From Chimonanthus salicifolius (lineage: Eukaryota; Streptophyta; Magnoliopsida; Laurales; Calycanthaceae): a stretch of DNA of 64,000 bases. The position numbers were made by a program, and so were the translations under genes. Of this stretch, positions 47,501 to 59,963 are shown one piece after another (the stretch's first letter is position 1; each line of letters starts with the position of its first letter). The stretch is from contig CM023535.1 in NCBI GenBank assembly GCA_013350335.1, forward strand, positions 28,383,631-28,447,630, in the 5' to 3' direction. The notes below the pieces were generated by a model. That model did no database searches. It saw only the letters and a program-made list of their open reading frames with translations, and had not been told where the DNA came from.

Positions 47501-49171
47501 TTTGATCAGAAGGAGTCAACCTGAGGCAGCTTAGATGGATGGAGTATCTGGTGGATTATGAGTTTGTGCTTCGCTACCATCCAGGCAAGACAAACAAGGT
47601 GGCGGATGCCCTCAGCGCCTATCACATGCATCGGTAGCATGCTTGATCAGAACAGAATGGGAGATACTGAAACACCATTCGAGAGTTCACTCTTTATATC
47701 AAAAACCGTGGGAGTATGTATAATTTAATCCTATAGTCCAATATGGCACCAAGATGAACAAGAACAACGAGCAAACCCGGAAGTGAAGCGATATGGGCAA
47801 GATGTCCACTGGCGTAGTCATACCGGAATGGGAATTATGACCAGGACAGGGTCTTTTATTCCGCGGGAAGAATATATGTGCCAAAGAGTTGTAGGAAAGA
47901 GCTATTGATTGAGGCACGTAAATCCAAGCTCTCCATTCATCGGGCAGGCACCAAAATGTATCACGATCTGAAAAGGCAATTATTGGCTGGCACGGACTAA
48001 AAGGGATGTGACGGATTCGCTTATGCGCATTGTTTAACTTGTCAGCAAGTTAAGATTTGCACATCAAAAGCCACCAGGGTTACTCAAACCCTTATCAGTG
48101 CCAGAATGGAAATGGGAGCACATTTCCATGGATTTCGTGACGGGGTTGCTGAGATCTTCAAAGGGCAATGATACCATATGGAGCGTGGTAGACCGACTGA
48201 CCAAGTCTGTGCATTTCATTCCTATTAAGATGACGGATTCATCTGAGACGTTGGGTCGGTGGCTACATCAAGGAAATTATTCAGCTACATGGCATTACCC
48301 GAAACTATAGCAATGACAGGGATGGCGGTTTACCGGCAGAGTGTGGCAAAGCATGCAGTCAGCTATGGGGACAGATCTACTGACTAGCACCGCTTTCCAT
48401 CCACAGACTAATGGACAGTCAGAAAGGACGATACAAACCTTGGACGACATGTTGAGAGTATGCATGTTAGATTTCAAGGGTGGATGGGAGGACCACTTGC
48501 CCACTGGTAGCTAGAGTTCTCATCTAACAATAGTTATCAGGCAAGCCTTCAGATGGCTCCATTCGAGGTTTTATATGGTAGGCCTTGTAGATACCCAGTG
48601 TACTGGACAGAGGCTGGTGAGCCTGCATTGATTGGACCTGAGCTAGTCGCAGAGACTACAACACAAATTCAGTTAATACGTAGGATTTATTGACTGCACA
48701 AAGTCGGCAAAAGAGTTACGCGGATAAAAAAAGACGGTTTCTGGAATTTGAAGTGGGGGTCATGGTATTCTTAAAGGTCTCACCATGGAAATGACACATG
48801 AGGTTTGGGAAGAAGGGAAAACTGTCACCAAGATTTGTGGGACCGTTTCCCATCATGAGAAGAGTGGGGGATGTGGCTTATCAGATAGCACTTCCTTCAC
48901 AATTGGCAGCTTTACACAATGTGTTTCACGTGTCGATGCTGAGAAAGTATAATCCCGATCCGTCCCATGTATTGAATGTGCAAGACATAGAAGTACAAAG
49001 CGACGTGACATACGTCGAGAAATAGTTAGGATACTGGAGACTGAGCAAAGGGTGTTGCGAAATAGAGCGATTCAGTTAGTAAAAGTGGTATGGGACCGAC
49101 ATGGTGTTGAAGAAGCCACATGGGAAGTTGAATTGGAGATGAGAACAGCTCACCCCGAATTATTTATGTAA
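44553..49171 (+). pseudogene. gag-pol: Tekay-2 Gag-Pol, many frameshifts
   Basis: All domains of Tekay-1 can be followed but not in one frame. There is a short deletion in Gag near 44985 and a TAG near 45241. A 452-codon open stretch (45270-46628) covers late Gag, the [14 protein letters not shown] knuckle, protease (DSGA kept) and the start of RT. RT ends in a frameshift, and FIDD is in a second open stretch (46751-47182). Between about 47160 and 48560 (RNase H and integrase) one-base insertions and deletions occur every few dozen bases. The chromodomain end is readable near 49010-49171. Some of the indels may be consensus errors. Confidence 0.85.
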
Positions 49172-49220
49172 TTTATTTTGGGAAACCCCTACTTCGCTCG
49201 ATTTTCGGACGAAAATTTTA

Positions 49221-49229
49221 AAAAGAGGA
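49221..49229 (+). other. Tekay-2 polypurine tract
   Basis: AAAAGAGGA before the 3' LTR, one base off the other two Tekay PPTs. Confidence 0.75.
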
Positions 49230-49235
49230 TTATAT

Positions 49236-52200
49236 TGTAACACCCCAATTTCTCAATAAGATGAATATTTATGAAAATGCCACTGGATTGGTAAATTTAA
49301 TAAATGTGATTGTAAATGAGGAAATGGTGGGGCCCATTGTTTAAATTAAGATCATATGAACATATTATAGTGGCCAATTTATCATGAATGGGTAATGAAC
49401 ATCAAATTGGGTCAATATGGTTAATTGGGTTTAAAAGATCCAATTGGGACGCAATGGGTCATAACGGACTTATTAGAGCATTACGTGAGCCCAATTTAAT
49501 GGGGTTGAGTTGAATTGATTGGAAATTAAGTGGAGCATAATGGGTAGGCTTGATGCACATGTGGAAACCAACTGCAAATGGCCTAAAACAACCCATAAAT
49601 GGGTCATGGCGTCAAAACGGGTCAACAAGCTAATGGGGACCCCAATGGGTCGGTTGACCTTGTTGACCACGGCTGACCGATTGTGGGGCCCTCAAATGAG
49701 CTCAATGGTGAGTTAAGTCAGGTTGAGTGGAACTGAATGAGCTGGTTTGAATTAAGAATGGGTTGACTCAAGTGCATTAAATGAGTGTCATTTAATGTGT
49801 TGAGTTTGGCTTGTGAGTTGGGTGAGTCAAAAGGAATCAAAGGGGCTGTAAAATCAGTGAGTTGAAGGGAAGATGAAGAGTTACTTGGGTCTCAAGCCAC
49901 ACAATACAAGTCCCACATGTTGGGGACTTGTGGTGTGAGCTTCCATGCAAAATTTTAAATGGAAATGGAGTGGGAATTGGATGATATGCATGGGAGTGCC
50001 AAGGGGTGCCTTGGTTGGCACCAAATATCCCATTGGTTTGATCAAAGAATGATGAGAAGTAATGAGATAATATGGGGCTGTTTAACAAAGGAAATACACC
50101 ATTCATTTGGCCGAATTTTTTCACACAAAGAAATCCTAAGAATCCTCATCTCTCTCCCTCTCTCCAAATTCTTTCTCTTGGCCGAACAGCAAGTAGTGTC
50201 TTCACAATTGATTAAGCATATAATCAGCAAAGAAAGAGAGGCTAAGAAGAAAGGAAGGCAAGGAGCAAAGGCAAGAAGAAAAGCTTGGAAAATTTCGTAA
50301 GCATTCCATGGATTTTTGTTTAATAAAATGAGATTAATGAATCATGATTTGGCCATGTCTTGGCCGAATCCATCAAGGATTAGACCTTGGATGGTGTTTA
50401 CAAAAGTGATGAAAAATGGATCAAGGGTTTCGGCCACTTTGGATGGCCGAACCCCATGAAACGAATTGGTTAATTTTGATGGTTTTTGTAAGATAAAACC
50501 ATGCAAGTGTTGGACTGATTTGGATGTTTAATTAGACCTAAAATACATGTTTATGATGAGGCAAATATGTTATTAAAGAAGGTTTTAAAACATGGATTTG
50601 GATGTCATGATTGGCCATGGAATGGCCGAATGCATATGGGTCTAAACCTTGGGTAATGGTGGTTTAAAATGATTAAAATGGATCATTGGGTTCGGCCACT
50701 TTGGATGGCCGAATCCCATGAAAATATTTGATGATTTGGTATGGTTTTGGAGAGATAAAACCATACCAATGGTGGAGATGTTTGGCATGTTTTAAATAAG
50801 GCTAAGTATTTGACCAAAGAGGTTTAAATCATAGGCCATTGGGTTCGGCCAATTGGGATGGCCGAACCCCATGAAATGATATGACATTTTTATGGAAAAT
50901 TCGTATGGTTTTGAGGGATATAAAACCATACAATGATTCAAGGTTGTTAAGGTGTTTTATATGGAGATAAAGTTGATGTGTTGGGTCGGCCATTACATGG
51001 CCGAACTATAATGTTATTATGGTTAAAAATATTGAGTATGAACCATGTATAAAAGATGGACTTAATTGGGATAAGAGAACCCCATGACCGGTTTATTATG
51101 GAGGTAAGGTTTCATGTTTTGGTTATATGGTTAAGGTGAGAAGGTGAGGTTCGGCCATGTAGTATGGCCGAACCCCACCAAGTTGTATTTGTTGGATTGT
51201 AGTTTTTGTAAATGAGTCACTTGGATGGAATGATTAAATTAAGAGATAAAAGTGGACTCAAGTGAAATAAGTGTGCTTCGGCCAAGGTGTATGGCCGAAC
51301 CCTACCTATAAACATCGTTTTTGGGATATTAAATTTAATGGGTTAATGCTTATTGCCATAGGTTGTTAACAATGTTAAACAAGGGTATGACCAATGGCAA
51401 AACCATAAATACAAGCCAAATTGTAATATGAGGGATTGATTAAAGGATTTTGAAAAAGAAGGGTCCAAAACCAAAGTGATATGGTTGGCCATGTGGTATG
51501 GCCGAACCCTATCAAGAGATATATTTTGAAATGTGAAGTGTTGAAGTGGTTAGCAAATAAAAAGAGAGATTAAGTTCAAATGAGGTAAGGTTCGGCCATG
51601 GGTGTGGCCGAACCCCACCAAATGGTTATGAGGTTTTGGATTTAGTTAGAAACAAGATGGTATATGAGACCTAAACTTGATTAGAAATCAAGTAGATCAA
51701 GTATTTGACTTGCTGATTTTATAACAAGGAAGCGGAAGTTGAACGGCGTGCAAGTCGTGAGCAAGTGACGTTTTAAGAAAGAACAAACACCGAAGCTAAT
51801 CTTCGGTAGGTTTCCTACCTACTTGTAACCACAATTATGATTTGGTTTTATCATGTTTTTATGAGATATGTTGTATTTGATATTATGTTTCAAATGTGAT
51901 TTTGAATGATGAGTTATGTATTTACAAATGATATACAATGCATTGACATCTCATGCATGGCATGGGGTGATGACTATGGGAAACATGAATCCTATCCACA
52001 GGAAATGAGGATTACTTTGGATTACCTTATCGTGAGAATCCTAATGAAAGAACACTGTAAAACAACTCAATGATGAGTATCTTTCCACAGCAAATGAGGA
52101 TTACTGTGGATTACCTTATCGTGAGAATCCCAATGAAAAACACTGTGAAACAACTCAATGATGAGTGTCTTTCCACAGGAAATGAGGATTACTGTGGATT

Positions 52201-52983
52201 CCCTTATCGTGAGAGTCCCAATGAAGGAACACTGTGAAATAACTCAATGATGAGAGTCTTGCCACAGGAAATGAGGATTACTGTGGATTACCTTATCGTG
52301 AGATTCCCAATGAAAGAATACTGTGAAATAACTTGATGGCTATGTATACTGGTAATGGGTGGGACTCATTACATATGCACTTACATACATAGCATTATTT
52401 TCAGATGTTTTATTGATAATCATGTACTATGATATATATGCATGTTTTATATGCTAACCATGTGGTAGCCCTGATCGGAAAACCTACTGGGCGCGTTGAT
52501 CTAAGCCCTAATTCTATCCTTAGAGGATAATGCAGGAACAAGGAAGGGAAAAGAGAAGGTCGAGGACCAAGAGGGGAGCCAAGCTTAAGAGCTTGATGTT
52601 GGAATGATTCTTATAATTTACTGTTATTTGGATTTCGTTTATGGACATGTAATAAGTTGATACCTTTGCTATGGTTTGTTTATGACATTGACAATGGATG
52701 GTTGGATTAAGTTATTTTAATAATTGAGACTGGTACTTGTTATCTATTCAGTTTAATTCCGCAGTTAGTCTAGTTTATTCGCATAGCTTGTTTAGTTCCA
52801 TGTGTGGTTTGTTATCGTGGGTTTAGTTCATGCACACATGGGTGGCCAGTTAAGGGTCGGACTTGGGTAGTCCGGACTTAGCTCGCGTCGTGACGCCGCC
52901 CGCCCTTATTCACTCTATGTTTATTTTAAAAAGAAATTTTCAGACTCTGATTTTAAAGCGGGTGGAAAGGGCGGGGCGTTACA
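49236..52983 (+). repeat. Tekay-2 3' LTR
   Basis: 3748 bp. Palindromes occur at about 50427, 50691, 50841, 50986, 51150, 51285, 51490 and 51593. An 88-bp minisatellite fills 51996-52345. The core at 52483 has lost two bases. The end is GCGTTACA, followed by TAGAA of the host copia LTR. Confidence 0.88.
51996..52345 (+). repeat. 88-89-bp minisatellite in LTR (4 units)
   Basis: Units begin CCACAGGAAATGAGGATTAC at about 51996, 52085, 52173 and 52262. Unique to this LTR, but at the same relative place as the other LTR minisatellites. Confidence 0.9.
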
Positions 52984-53560
52984 TAGAATCAATTTCCTAG
53001 TCACCCTATGATTGTGATTTCTCAACGACGCCTACAAGGCAGAGCGTCGGGATTAAACTCGGGCACACATTGGGTGGATCTTTGAGAAGCACACATCTTC
53101 GAGAAAGAGAGACAAAGGCAAGTACTTCTTGGTTTTAATTTTGTTTTAAAACCTTTATCCTGTTAAAGTGGATTAAGGAGGTTTAGCTCTGGAACCACTA
53201 TAAAAATCTAGAGCATCGTCTCTGGCACACGTGGTGGGTGAAATTCCAAGCCAATTGAGTGAGGTGGAATTCCTACTCTAATTGTGAGGGTATAAGTCTC
53301 CACTTAGTGAAATTGGGGATAGCTCAAGATTGAGCTAGTCCTAACAGTGGAGTAGGTTATCTCACCGAACTACTCTATATCTTGTGTCATTTTGTTTGTG
53401 GTGTTAGAATCAAGTTGTTGTGTTGATTACATAATCACATTTGCTAACAAACACACAAATACTTGATTAAAGTATCTGCTGCACTCTAATTAATCAATCA
53501 AGGAATTTTAAAAGGACCAACGAATTGGGATTGACCTATTCACATACCCCCTTTAGGTTG
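52984..53560 (+). mobile_element. copia LTR, right part, interrupted by Tekay-2
   Basis: It resumes at the point matching 38259 and runs to near the LTR end. The end is damaged: only GGTCAGAGCC remains where ...TTGGTATCAGAGCC is expected, so the PBS of this copy (B1) is incomplete. Confidence 0.8.
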
Positions 53561-53628
53561 TGAATAGGTCAGAGCCTAGTACTCTTTATAAGGATTTAAC
53601 CATCCGAGTTGATCCAAGCTAGAACACC

Positions 53629-55475
53629 ATGAGAGACAGTCATGCAATCTCCGAACCCCCTTACTTCGATGGAACAAACTATTCCTCATGGAAGGCCAAA
53701 ATGAGAAGTTTCTTCGTTTCCATGGATTCATCGGTATGGGATATTGTAAAGAATGGATGGCAGGAACCCATGGAAGAGAAGATGATAGAATCCACCTCAA
53801 CCATGTGTATGACACCCAAACCTTTTGCCTCTTGGACCCTTGTTGAAAAAGCTGCTTAGAAAGCTGATGGCAAATTAATGAATGCCTTTAACTGTGCAGT
53901 ATCCGATAGGGAGTACAAGAGAATTATGACTTGTGGAAATGCAAATGAGGCATGTGAAGTTCTTGAAAGAACTCATGAAGGCACCTCAATAGTTAAGAGG
54001 TCCAAACTTTGGATCCCTAAAATCAATTTGATACCATTAAAATGAGGGAGGATGAAGTCTTCATGGATTTCTATTCCAAGATAAACGACATTGTGAATCA
54101 AATGTATGCTCTAGGTGAAGGGATACTAGAGGACAATGTATGTACCAAAACTTTCAAGAATCTTGCAGAAAGATTCAAGCCCAAGGTTGTGTCTATGGAA
54201 GATAACAGAGATGTGTCTCTAATGAACATTGATGATTTGGTTGGTTGATTACAAACCTATGAACTACACTTCGAACAACCAAAGGACAAATCCATTGCCT
54301 TGAAATCTTCCTTAAAACAAAAGAAAACAAAGATAAAGACGATTTTTCGGAAGATAAGTTCTCAAGTGATGAAATGGCAATGTTTGCCAAAAAGTTTTAT
54401 AAAACTTTGTTAAAAGAAACAACTTGAAAAGAATGGGAAATGGTGAATCAAGTAAAAGATACCCTAAAAGGCAAGAATAAATTAGAGGGAAAGGAAGGAG
54501 AGAGAGGTGCCATGGAGCAAATTTGTTATAATTGTGGGAGGAGAGGACACTTCATGAACGAATGTCCCTCAACTAAAATTAAGAAGGCTATGAATGTGGT
54601 GTGACTCATGTGGAAACCTCTGAATTAGAGAGTGATTCCGATAAAGAGACTCAAAAAAAAGTTCATGTATCAAAAGTCTCATAGCTTCGATCATTGGTGA
54701 TCACGAAAATCCCACAGTTGTTATGGAGGATGATGAGAGTGAAGATGATGAAAATTTTCAAGCCTCCTACAGTGCCATGTTCCTTGAAAGTGAAAGGTTG
54801 GCAAAAAAATTAGACAATGTTAAAATGAAAACCTAAACCTCTCTAATCAAGTGGAGGATTTAAAAACTGAAAAATCTCTCCTAACCTCTAAGCTGGAACT
54901 CTCTGACAATGAAAACTCAAAACTAAAGGGGAGTAATAATAACATTCTTGAAGAAGATGTTAAAAAATTATCTTTGGAAGTTAAGGAATTAAAAATTCAT
55001 AAAGAAAAATTCCTAGATAAGTTTACCCAAGGAGATGAAAGACTTAAAAGACTCCTAGGTTTGCTTACACAATATGGTAATAGGTCTGGTCTTGGTGTCT
55101 CATCCACCAAATAACCTATGAACCATGGGGTGTTAGAAAAAACTAGTGTCTCTCACCTTCAATGGGAAAAGGCTATTTTTGTCACAAGGTTGGGCATTTC
55201 AAAAGAAATTCTACCATTGGAAGAGACACTTGGAAATGCAAGCACAAGCTAAAAGGAACAATCTAGTGAAACCTATGCCTAAAAGACATCCACCAACACC
55301 TAACCTTAAATGAAACCCAAAAAAGGTGGACACAAGGCAAGACTCTTTGTTGAGACAGTTGAATCATGTTTTAAAAGAGTTGAATGATCCCAAGTTTGGT
55401 TATCAAGGTATGGTTATAGGGGTGTGTATGCAACACCAAATGCCACAATCTTTGTACCTAGGAGATAGACCACCA
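53629..55475 (+). pseudogene. gag: copia Gag (copy B1), frameshifted
   Basis: The start ATG gives MRDSHAISEPPYFDGTNYSS, the copia Gag N-terminus. The frame ends at 53859 with TAG and is followed by shifts near 54020 and later. The first knuckle, CYNCGRRGHFMNEC (54524-54565), is intact. The coiled-coil part is open at 54851-55114. The second knuckle (about 55170-55212) has lost its outer cysteines, as in A1. From 55043 it is the near-identical partner of window positions 1 onward. Confidence 0.8.
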
Positions 55476-56321
55476 TTTATGTTTTGTTTTGGTTTAAGAT
55501 TCACTTCCATATCTTAAACTACAACAAATGGACTCACAAGAGACCATGTGCGTTCACATAGCGGTAGAGTGTTGCGACATGAGGAGAGAAAAATTGGCTA
55601 ATTGCAAGCTTAGAATGTACTCTTCCTAGATATAGTACATATTCTACATGGAAAATCATATATTCCATTCAAAGTATTTTAAACTTTATGTGTTTTGGAA
55701 TGTAAATTTTGATTTTGTGCATGTTATAATGATTTGATGAACTATTTTTGGCATATTTGTGTTTTACCATATTGGAATAAATCTGTGTATGCCCTGCTGA
55801 AAATAGGATTTCATCAAGTTGCACAAATCAGGGATGATTGGTCTGTTATTTAAACCTCTCGGTATAGTCTATATGTTGGTACATAGACTAGTCGGTGTGA
55901 CAGACATGTCGGTACTGTGCTAAATCGAGCACTGTTGAAATGGTGAAAATTGTCGAAAGGGTCCACTTGTAGATAGAAACAACATGTTGGTAAGACAGGA
56001 TGTTTAGTTTAAAAGGTCTCCCTCTACAAAAACGAGCTATCATTTCAAAAATTGTCGTTTCCTCTCCTACGATCCCTAGACAATTTCCTCTTCTCCTCCC
56101 GTGCCCTAGACCAGTCGATAGGACCTCTCGGAAAGGTTTCTCGCCGGAAATTCAGAGGGTTTCTGGTTTTCCCACCTCCAGTAACTTGAAAGTCACGGAT
56201 TCTATGATTCCCATTGTTAGGTAAGCTTTGTGCATTCTTCTCTCCTCTAGTGGTTTTATTGTTTCTGAATTAAAGAAAAACATAGTGGAAAATTACAAAG
56301 AACAAGTCCTCATTCATCATT
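55476..56321 (+). other. copia internal non-coding region before ORF2 (B1)
   Basis: Duplicate of 435-1283, with a few one-base indels. Contains the TCGGT box cluster at about 55855-55985. Confidence 0.5.
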
Positions 56322-56837
56322 GTGTCCTCTAATTTTGAGAATGATCATGCCACCGTGTCTAAGAAAACCCAAATCTCAGTGGTATCAAGGAGAATCTTCA
56401 TCTCTCCTGAATACTATAGGTCGTCGAGTCAAGACCCTTTCGAGGAGATCTCACAAGAAGAACTCACCACCACCCATACCTCAAAGGCAAATTGGTATTA
56501 CCATTAGAGAACCTACATATTTTTCTCGAGTGCCAGTCAACGAAAGTGGGAAGAAAAGGAAAACGAGTTCAGGTCACAACCTCTCTAGGGGTCTCGAGTG
56601 GTGAAGGAAAAAAAATGCATGCTGAAAGTAAGAGGATTAAGGTAAAAAAAGGAGAAATGATAAGAACTGATGGAAGATGTAAAATCCGAGTCTGATAGAG
56701 CTCTTATAAGACAACTCTATTTCTTCCTTAAAAAACATCAAAAATTGGAAAGAAAGATTGGTGCCTTAGCAACGTTCATGAATGAATCAATCCAACGCCT
56801 CTCCACATTCATGGAAAAACTCAAAGAGAGTCCCTGA
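56322..56837 (+). pseudogene. degenerate copia ORF2 (B1)
   Basis: Partner of 1284-1796. An extra A near 56345 changes the frame, giving a different but more family-like serine-rich stretch that ends at a TGA. The terminal coiled-coil frame (56670-56837, 55 aa) is the same as at 1629-1796. Confidence 0.5.
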
Positions 56838-58166
56838 CAAAAATCCCCTTCCCCTCCAGCATCACCTCCTCAGGATGGCTCTGCTTAGGATAGTTTTTAA
56901 CATTTTGTTTGATCCAAAAAACTATATATGATTTGTATTTTATCTAAGCATCCATGATGTAGCCTCCAAAACCATATGTACTGCACATTTTGATTATCAA
57001 TGATATGATATGATTTGCTATGGTTTGACGTGTGTATTGCTGTGTTTGAATGCTTTCTATCTCTTGTCTATGGTTAACATGGTTTTTGTTAAATAAACTA
57101 ACATACAGGTTTGAATGAGATAGTTTTGTATTGGCAAGTTAGGGAGATAGGGATCTGGATGTGTTGTTGCACACATCTTTGGAGTTTGGGGGAGCACAAA
57201 ATATGTGTTGTTTAGCACCTGTCACTGGTCATGACAGTGTAGGGAAGAATGATGATGCAAGCTTGAAAGAAAGCTTGTAGAAAATAAATTTAGAGACAAC
57301 TAAGTTCATGGGGAGTTATGTCAAAATAACTAGAAAATATAGCTTGGAATATGGGGAGAAGACTCCAAAAAGGAAGCTAGGTAAGTTAGTTTGACTCCAT
57401 TGGGAGAACACCTTTAAGACAACACAACTCTTAAAGGGGAAGAAGAAGAAAAGTAGTAATGCAATGGCAATTTGCATTGTATTGTGGATGAAAACAATGC
57501 TTGAATGCATGAGAAGCATGCATTGATCAAAGTAAAAATTAATTGAGTTTGAAGTGAACTCATGGAAGCACTAAATGCAAGTAGCATGGGGGAGTGCTTG
57601 AAATCCAATTCCTTCAAAATGAAAGGAAAATCAATGTTTTCTTACTAAACCTTTGTCAATTGTATGACAATGGTTGAGAAATTAGTAGAAGTTGTTAGAC
57701 ATCAAAGCCAATTAAGAGGAGTAATTAGTAAAATAGGGAGAAGCAATGGACATGGGAGAATGTCTATGCTTAGAGTTTGGGACTTTAAACTCAAAGAAGA
57801 TTGGGGGAGAAAATCTTCTCAACACTGATAGCTTGGATATGCTATGGGTAGTGTTGGTTTCTAGGAAATCATGGTGTATAGGGGAGCATGAATACAAATT
57901 TACTTTAGTCCATGGATACATATTTATGTCTTAGACTAACCCCTCTAATGATTTTCTAGTGTTGCTTGCTTATGAGCTTGAATAGTAAAAGAAGAAATGA
58001 AGCAAGATGAACAAGAATATGCGAAGATCATAGTCTTGTTTTTCCATTTGAATATGTACATGTAATCTGTGTAATATTTTTTTGTATTCAAATGTGATGT
58101 AATAAGGGTAGGCATGTAATTGGGTTAGCTTCTAGGTTTTGTCATGAAATTGACAAAGGGGGAGAT
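56838..58166 (+). other. copia multiple polypurine-tract region (B1)
   Basis: Partner of 1797-3130. Two of the GGGGGAG tracts have lost a base here (near 57310 and 57353) relative to contig A. Confidence 0.6.
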
Positions 58167-59895
58167 TGTTAGTGCCCCGGCTTTGCCAAGTCCCTATGTT
58201 TGTCTGTTAGTGCCCCGGCATGACCAAGTCCTATTTGTCAATTACATGACTCGGGTAGAAGCACTTGCCAAGAAGCTTGACGACTCAAGATGATCGAGGA
58301 AAACGATCATGTTCCACCAAGCTCAGAGCTCATCAAAATGGCAATCACAAAAACATGTATATGGCCATACATGACACTAGGTGGAACCCACACCTAAGAG
58401 AGGACTACTAGGCTTAGTTGCATATGTTGGTAATAAAATAAGATGCCTAGAGAGGAAACTGAACAGTGAACTTGGAAACATAAATTATGTTCACTGCCAG
58501 CACGACCAGTCTATCTCATCGACCCCTCGGTGTAGTCAGGATCAACCCATCATGGTCAAGTACTGGTCGGCCAGGTTGACATTGGTTCTGGAACTTTGAA
58601 CTGTCATTTTGGATATGCATCTAACCGAAAGTCTCGTATGCACTGGCTCCTTTGTGATGAACTTGAACGACCCCTCGTGGTCAATGACTCGTCGTTATAT
58701 AACTTATAAATTCTAGAGTGGGAACGTATAAGGGCTCGTGATAAAACAGACATCTCGGTATATCACAACTGATCGAGAGTAATAGGAACGACCCCTTGGC
58801 AAAGGGCTACAGGTAGTTCTAGGTAATAGGTTTCCTAAGTGGAAACTACTATCAAACATGCTTTGCACCAGAATGACCCTCTCTTATGGACCGACTCATC
58901 GCTGCCATGATTGTCGACCCATCGGCGACACTGACATGTCGACAGGGAAGTAATTATATTGTTGGGGGTGCATTTAATGCGCAAAGGTCAGGTGGTTGAA
59001 TGGTAATAAATATGTACACCGACCCATCGGTGCCACCGACCCATGAACAATCAATATGACCGTTAAAACTTCTCTATAAATATGAGTGTTGGGTGATCAT
59101 TTTATAATCTTCCTTGAGCTTAAAAGAGTTAAAGACTCTAAGGAACGATCAACACTCTTGAGAGAAAGATCATAAACAACCAATCTTTGGATTGTATTTG
59201 CAAGTGAGAAAGAGAGGAGGAGAGAAAGATCATAAACAACCAATCTTCAGATTGAGTTTACAAGTGAGAGAGTTATAAACTAGGAAAGCTTTGGTTAAGC
59301 CAAGTTTCCCTGTCTCCCACAAGATTGTGATTGCTACACGACGACTATAGGAAGGAGCATAGCCACAACTTGGGTGGGATCTTCAAGAAGCACACATCAA
59401 CGAGAAAGAACTTTAAGGCAAGTGCTTCTTGGTTTTTAATTTTCCTTTTAAAAACCTGTAAGCCGAAAGTGGATTAAGGAGAGGTACTCCGGAAACACTA
59501 TAAAAAAATTCTAGAGCGCCGTCTCTCACACAAAGGTGGGTGGAATTCCAGGCCAATTGGGTGATGTAGAATTCCTACTCTAATTTTGAGGGTGTAAGTC
59601 CCCACATAGTGAATTTGGAGATAGCTTGAGGTTGAGCGAGTCCTAAAAGTGGATGTAGGTTGGCGAACCAAACCACTATATATCTTGTGTCATTGTGCTT
59701 GTGGTGTTAGAGACAATTTTTTGTGTTGATTGTTTAATCACATTTACTAACACACACAATCTTGATTGTTGTTTCCGCTGCATTTAAATTAATCAATCAA
59801 GTAAATTCAAAAAGATCAACGAAATTGGATTGCCCTATTCACCCCCCCTCTTGGTCATCAGGTTGTTCTAGCACCCTCTGTAAAGAGGACTTTCA
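58167..59895 (+). mobile_element. complete copia LTR (contig B copy)
   Basis: 1729 bp, the same length as the LTR at 3131 and nearly base-identical. It has the 38-bp duplicated start (58205), the TATA box (59075-59082) and the 60-bp duplication. Confidence 0.88.
59075..59082 (+). promoter_or_regulatory. TATA box of copia LTR
   Basis: TATAAATA, the same position as in the contig A copy. Confidence 0.65.
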
Positions 59896-59897
59896 AT

Positions 59898-59909
59898 TGG
59901 TATCAGAGC
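59898..59909 (+). other. primer-binding site (initiator-Met tRNA), copia B2
   Basis: TGGTATCAGAGC two bases after the LTR. Confidence 0.9.
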
Positions 59910-59963
59910 CTAGTGCTCGTTACAAGGATTTAATCATCTGAGTAGATCCAAAGCTAGACCACC

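Larger units (their letters stand above)
42728..52983 (+). mobile_element. second Tekay-like element, decayed: Tekay-2
   Basis: The 5' LTR remnant is 42728-43358 (left part beyond the inserted variant LTR). PBS 43361-43372, leader, broken ORF1 (43801), broken gag-pol (44553-49171), PPT 49221-49229 and 3' LTR 49236-52983 follow. It inserted into a copia LTR, whose continuation resumes at 52984. It is the only second copy in the window with leader and ORF1, which makes it the comparison for those parts of Tekay-1. Confidence 0.85.
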
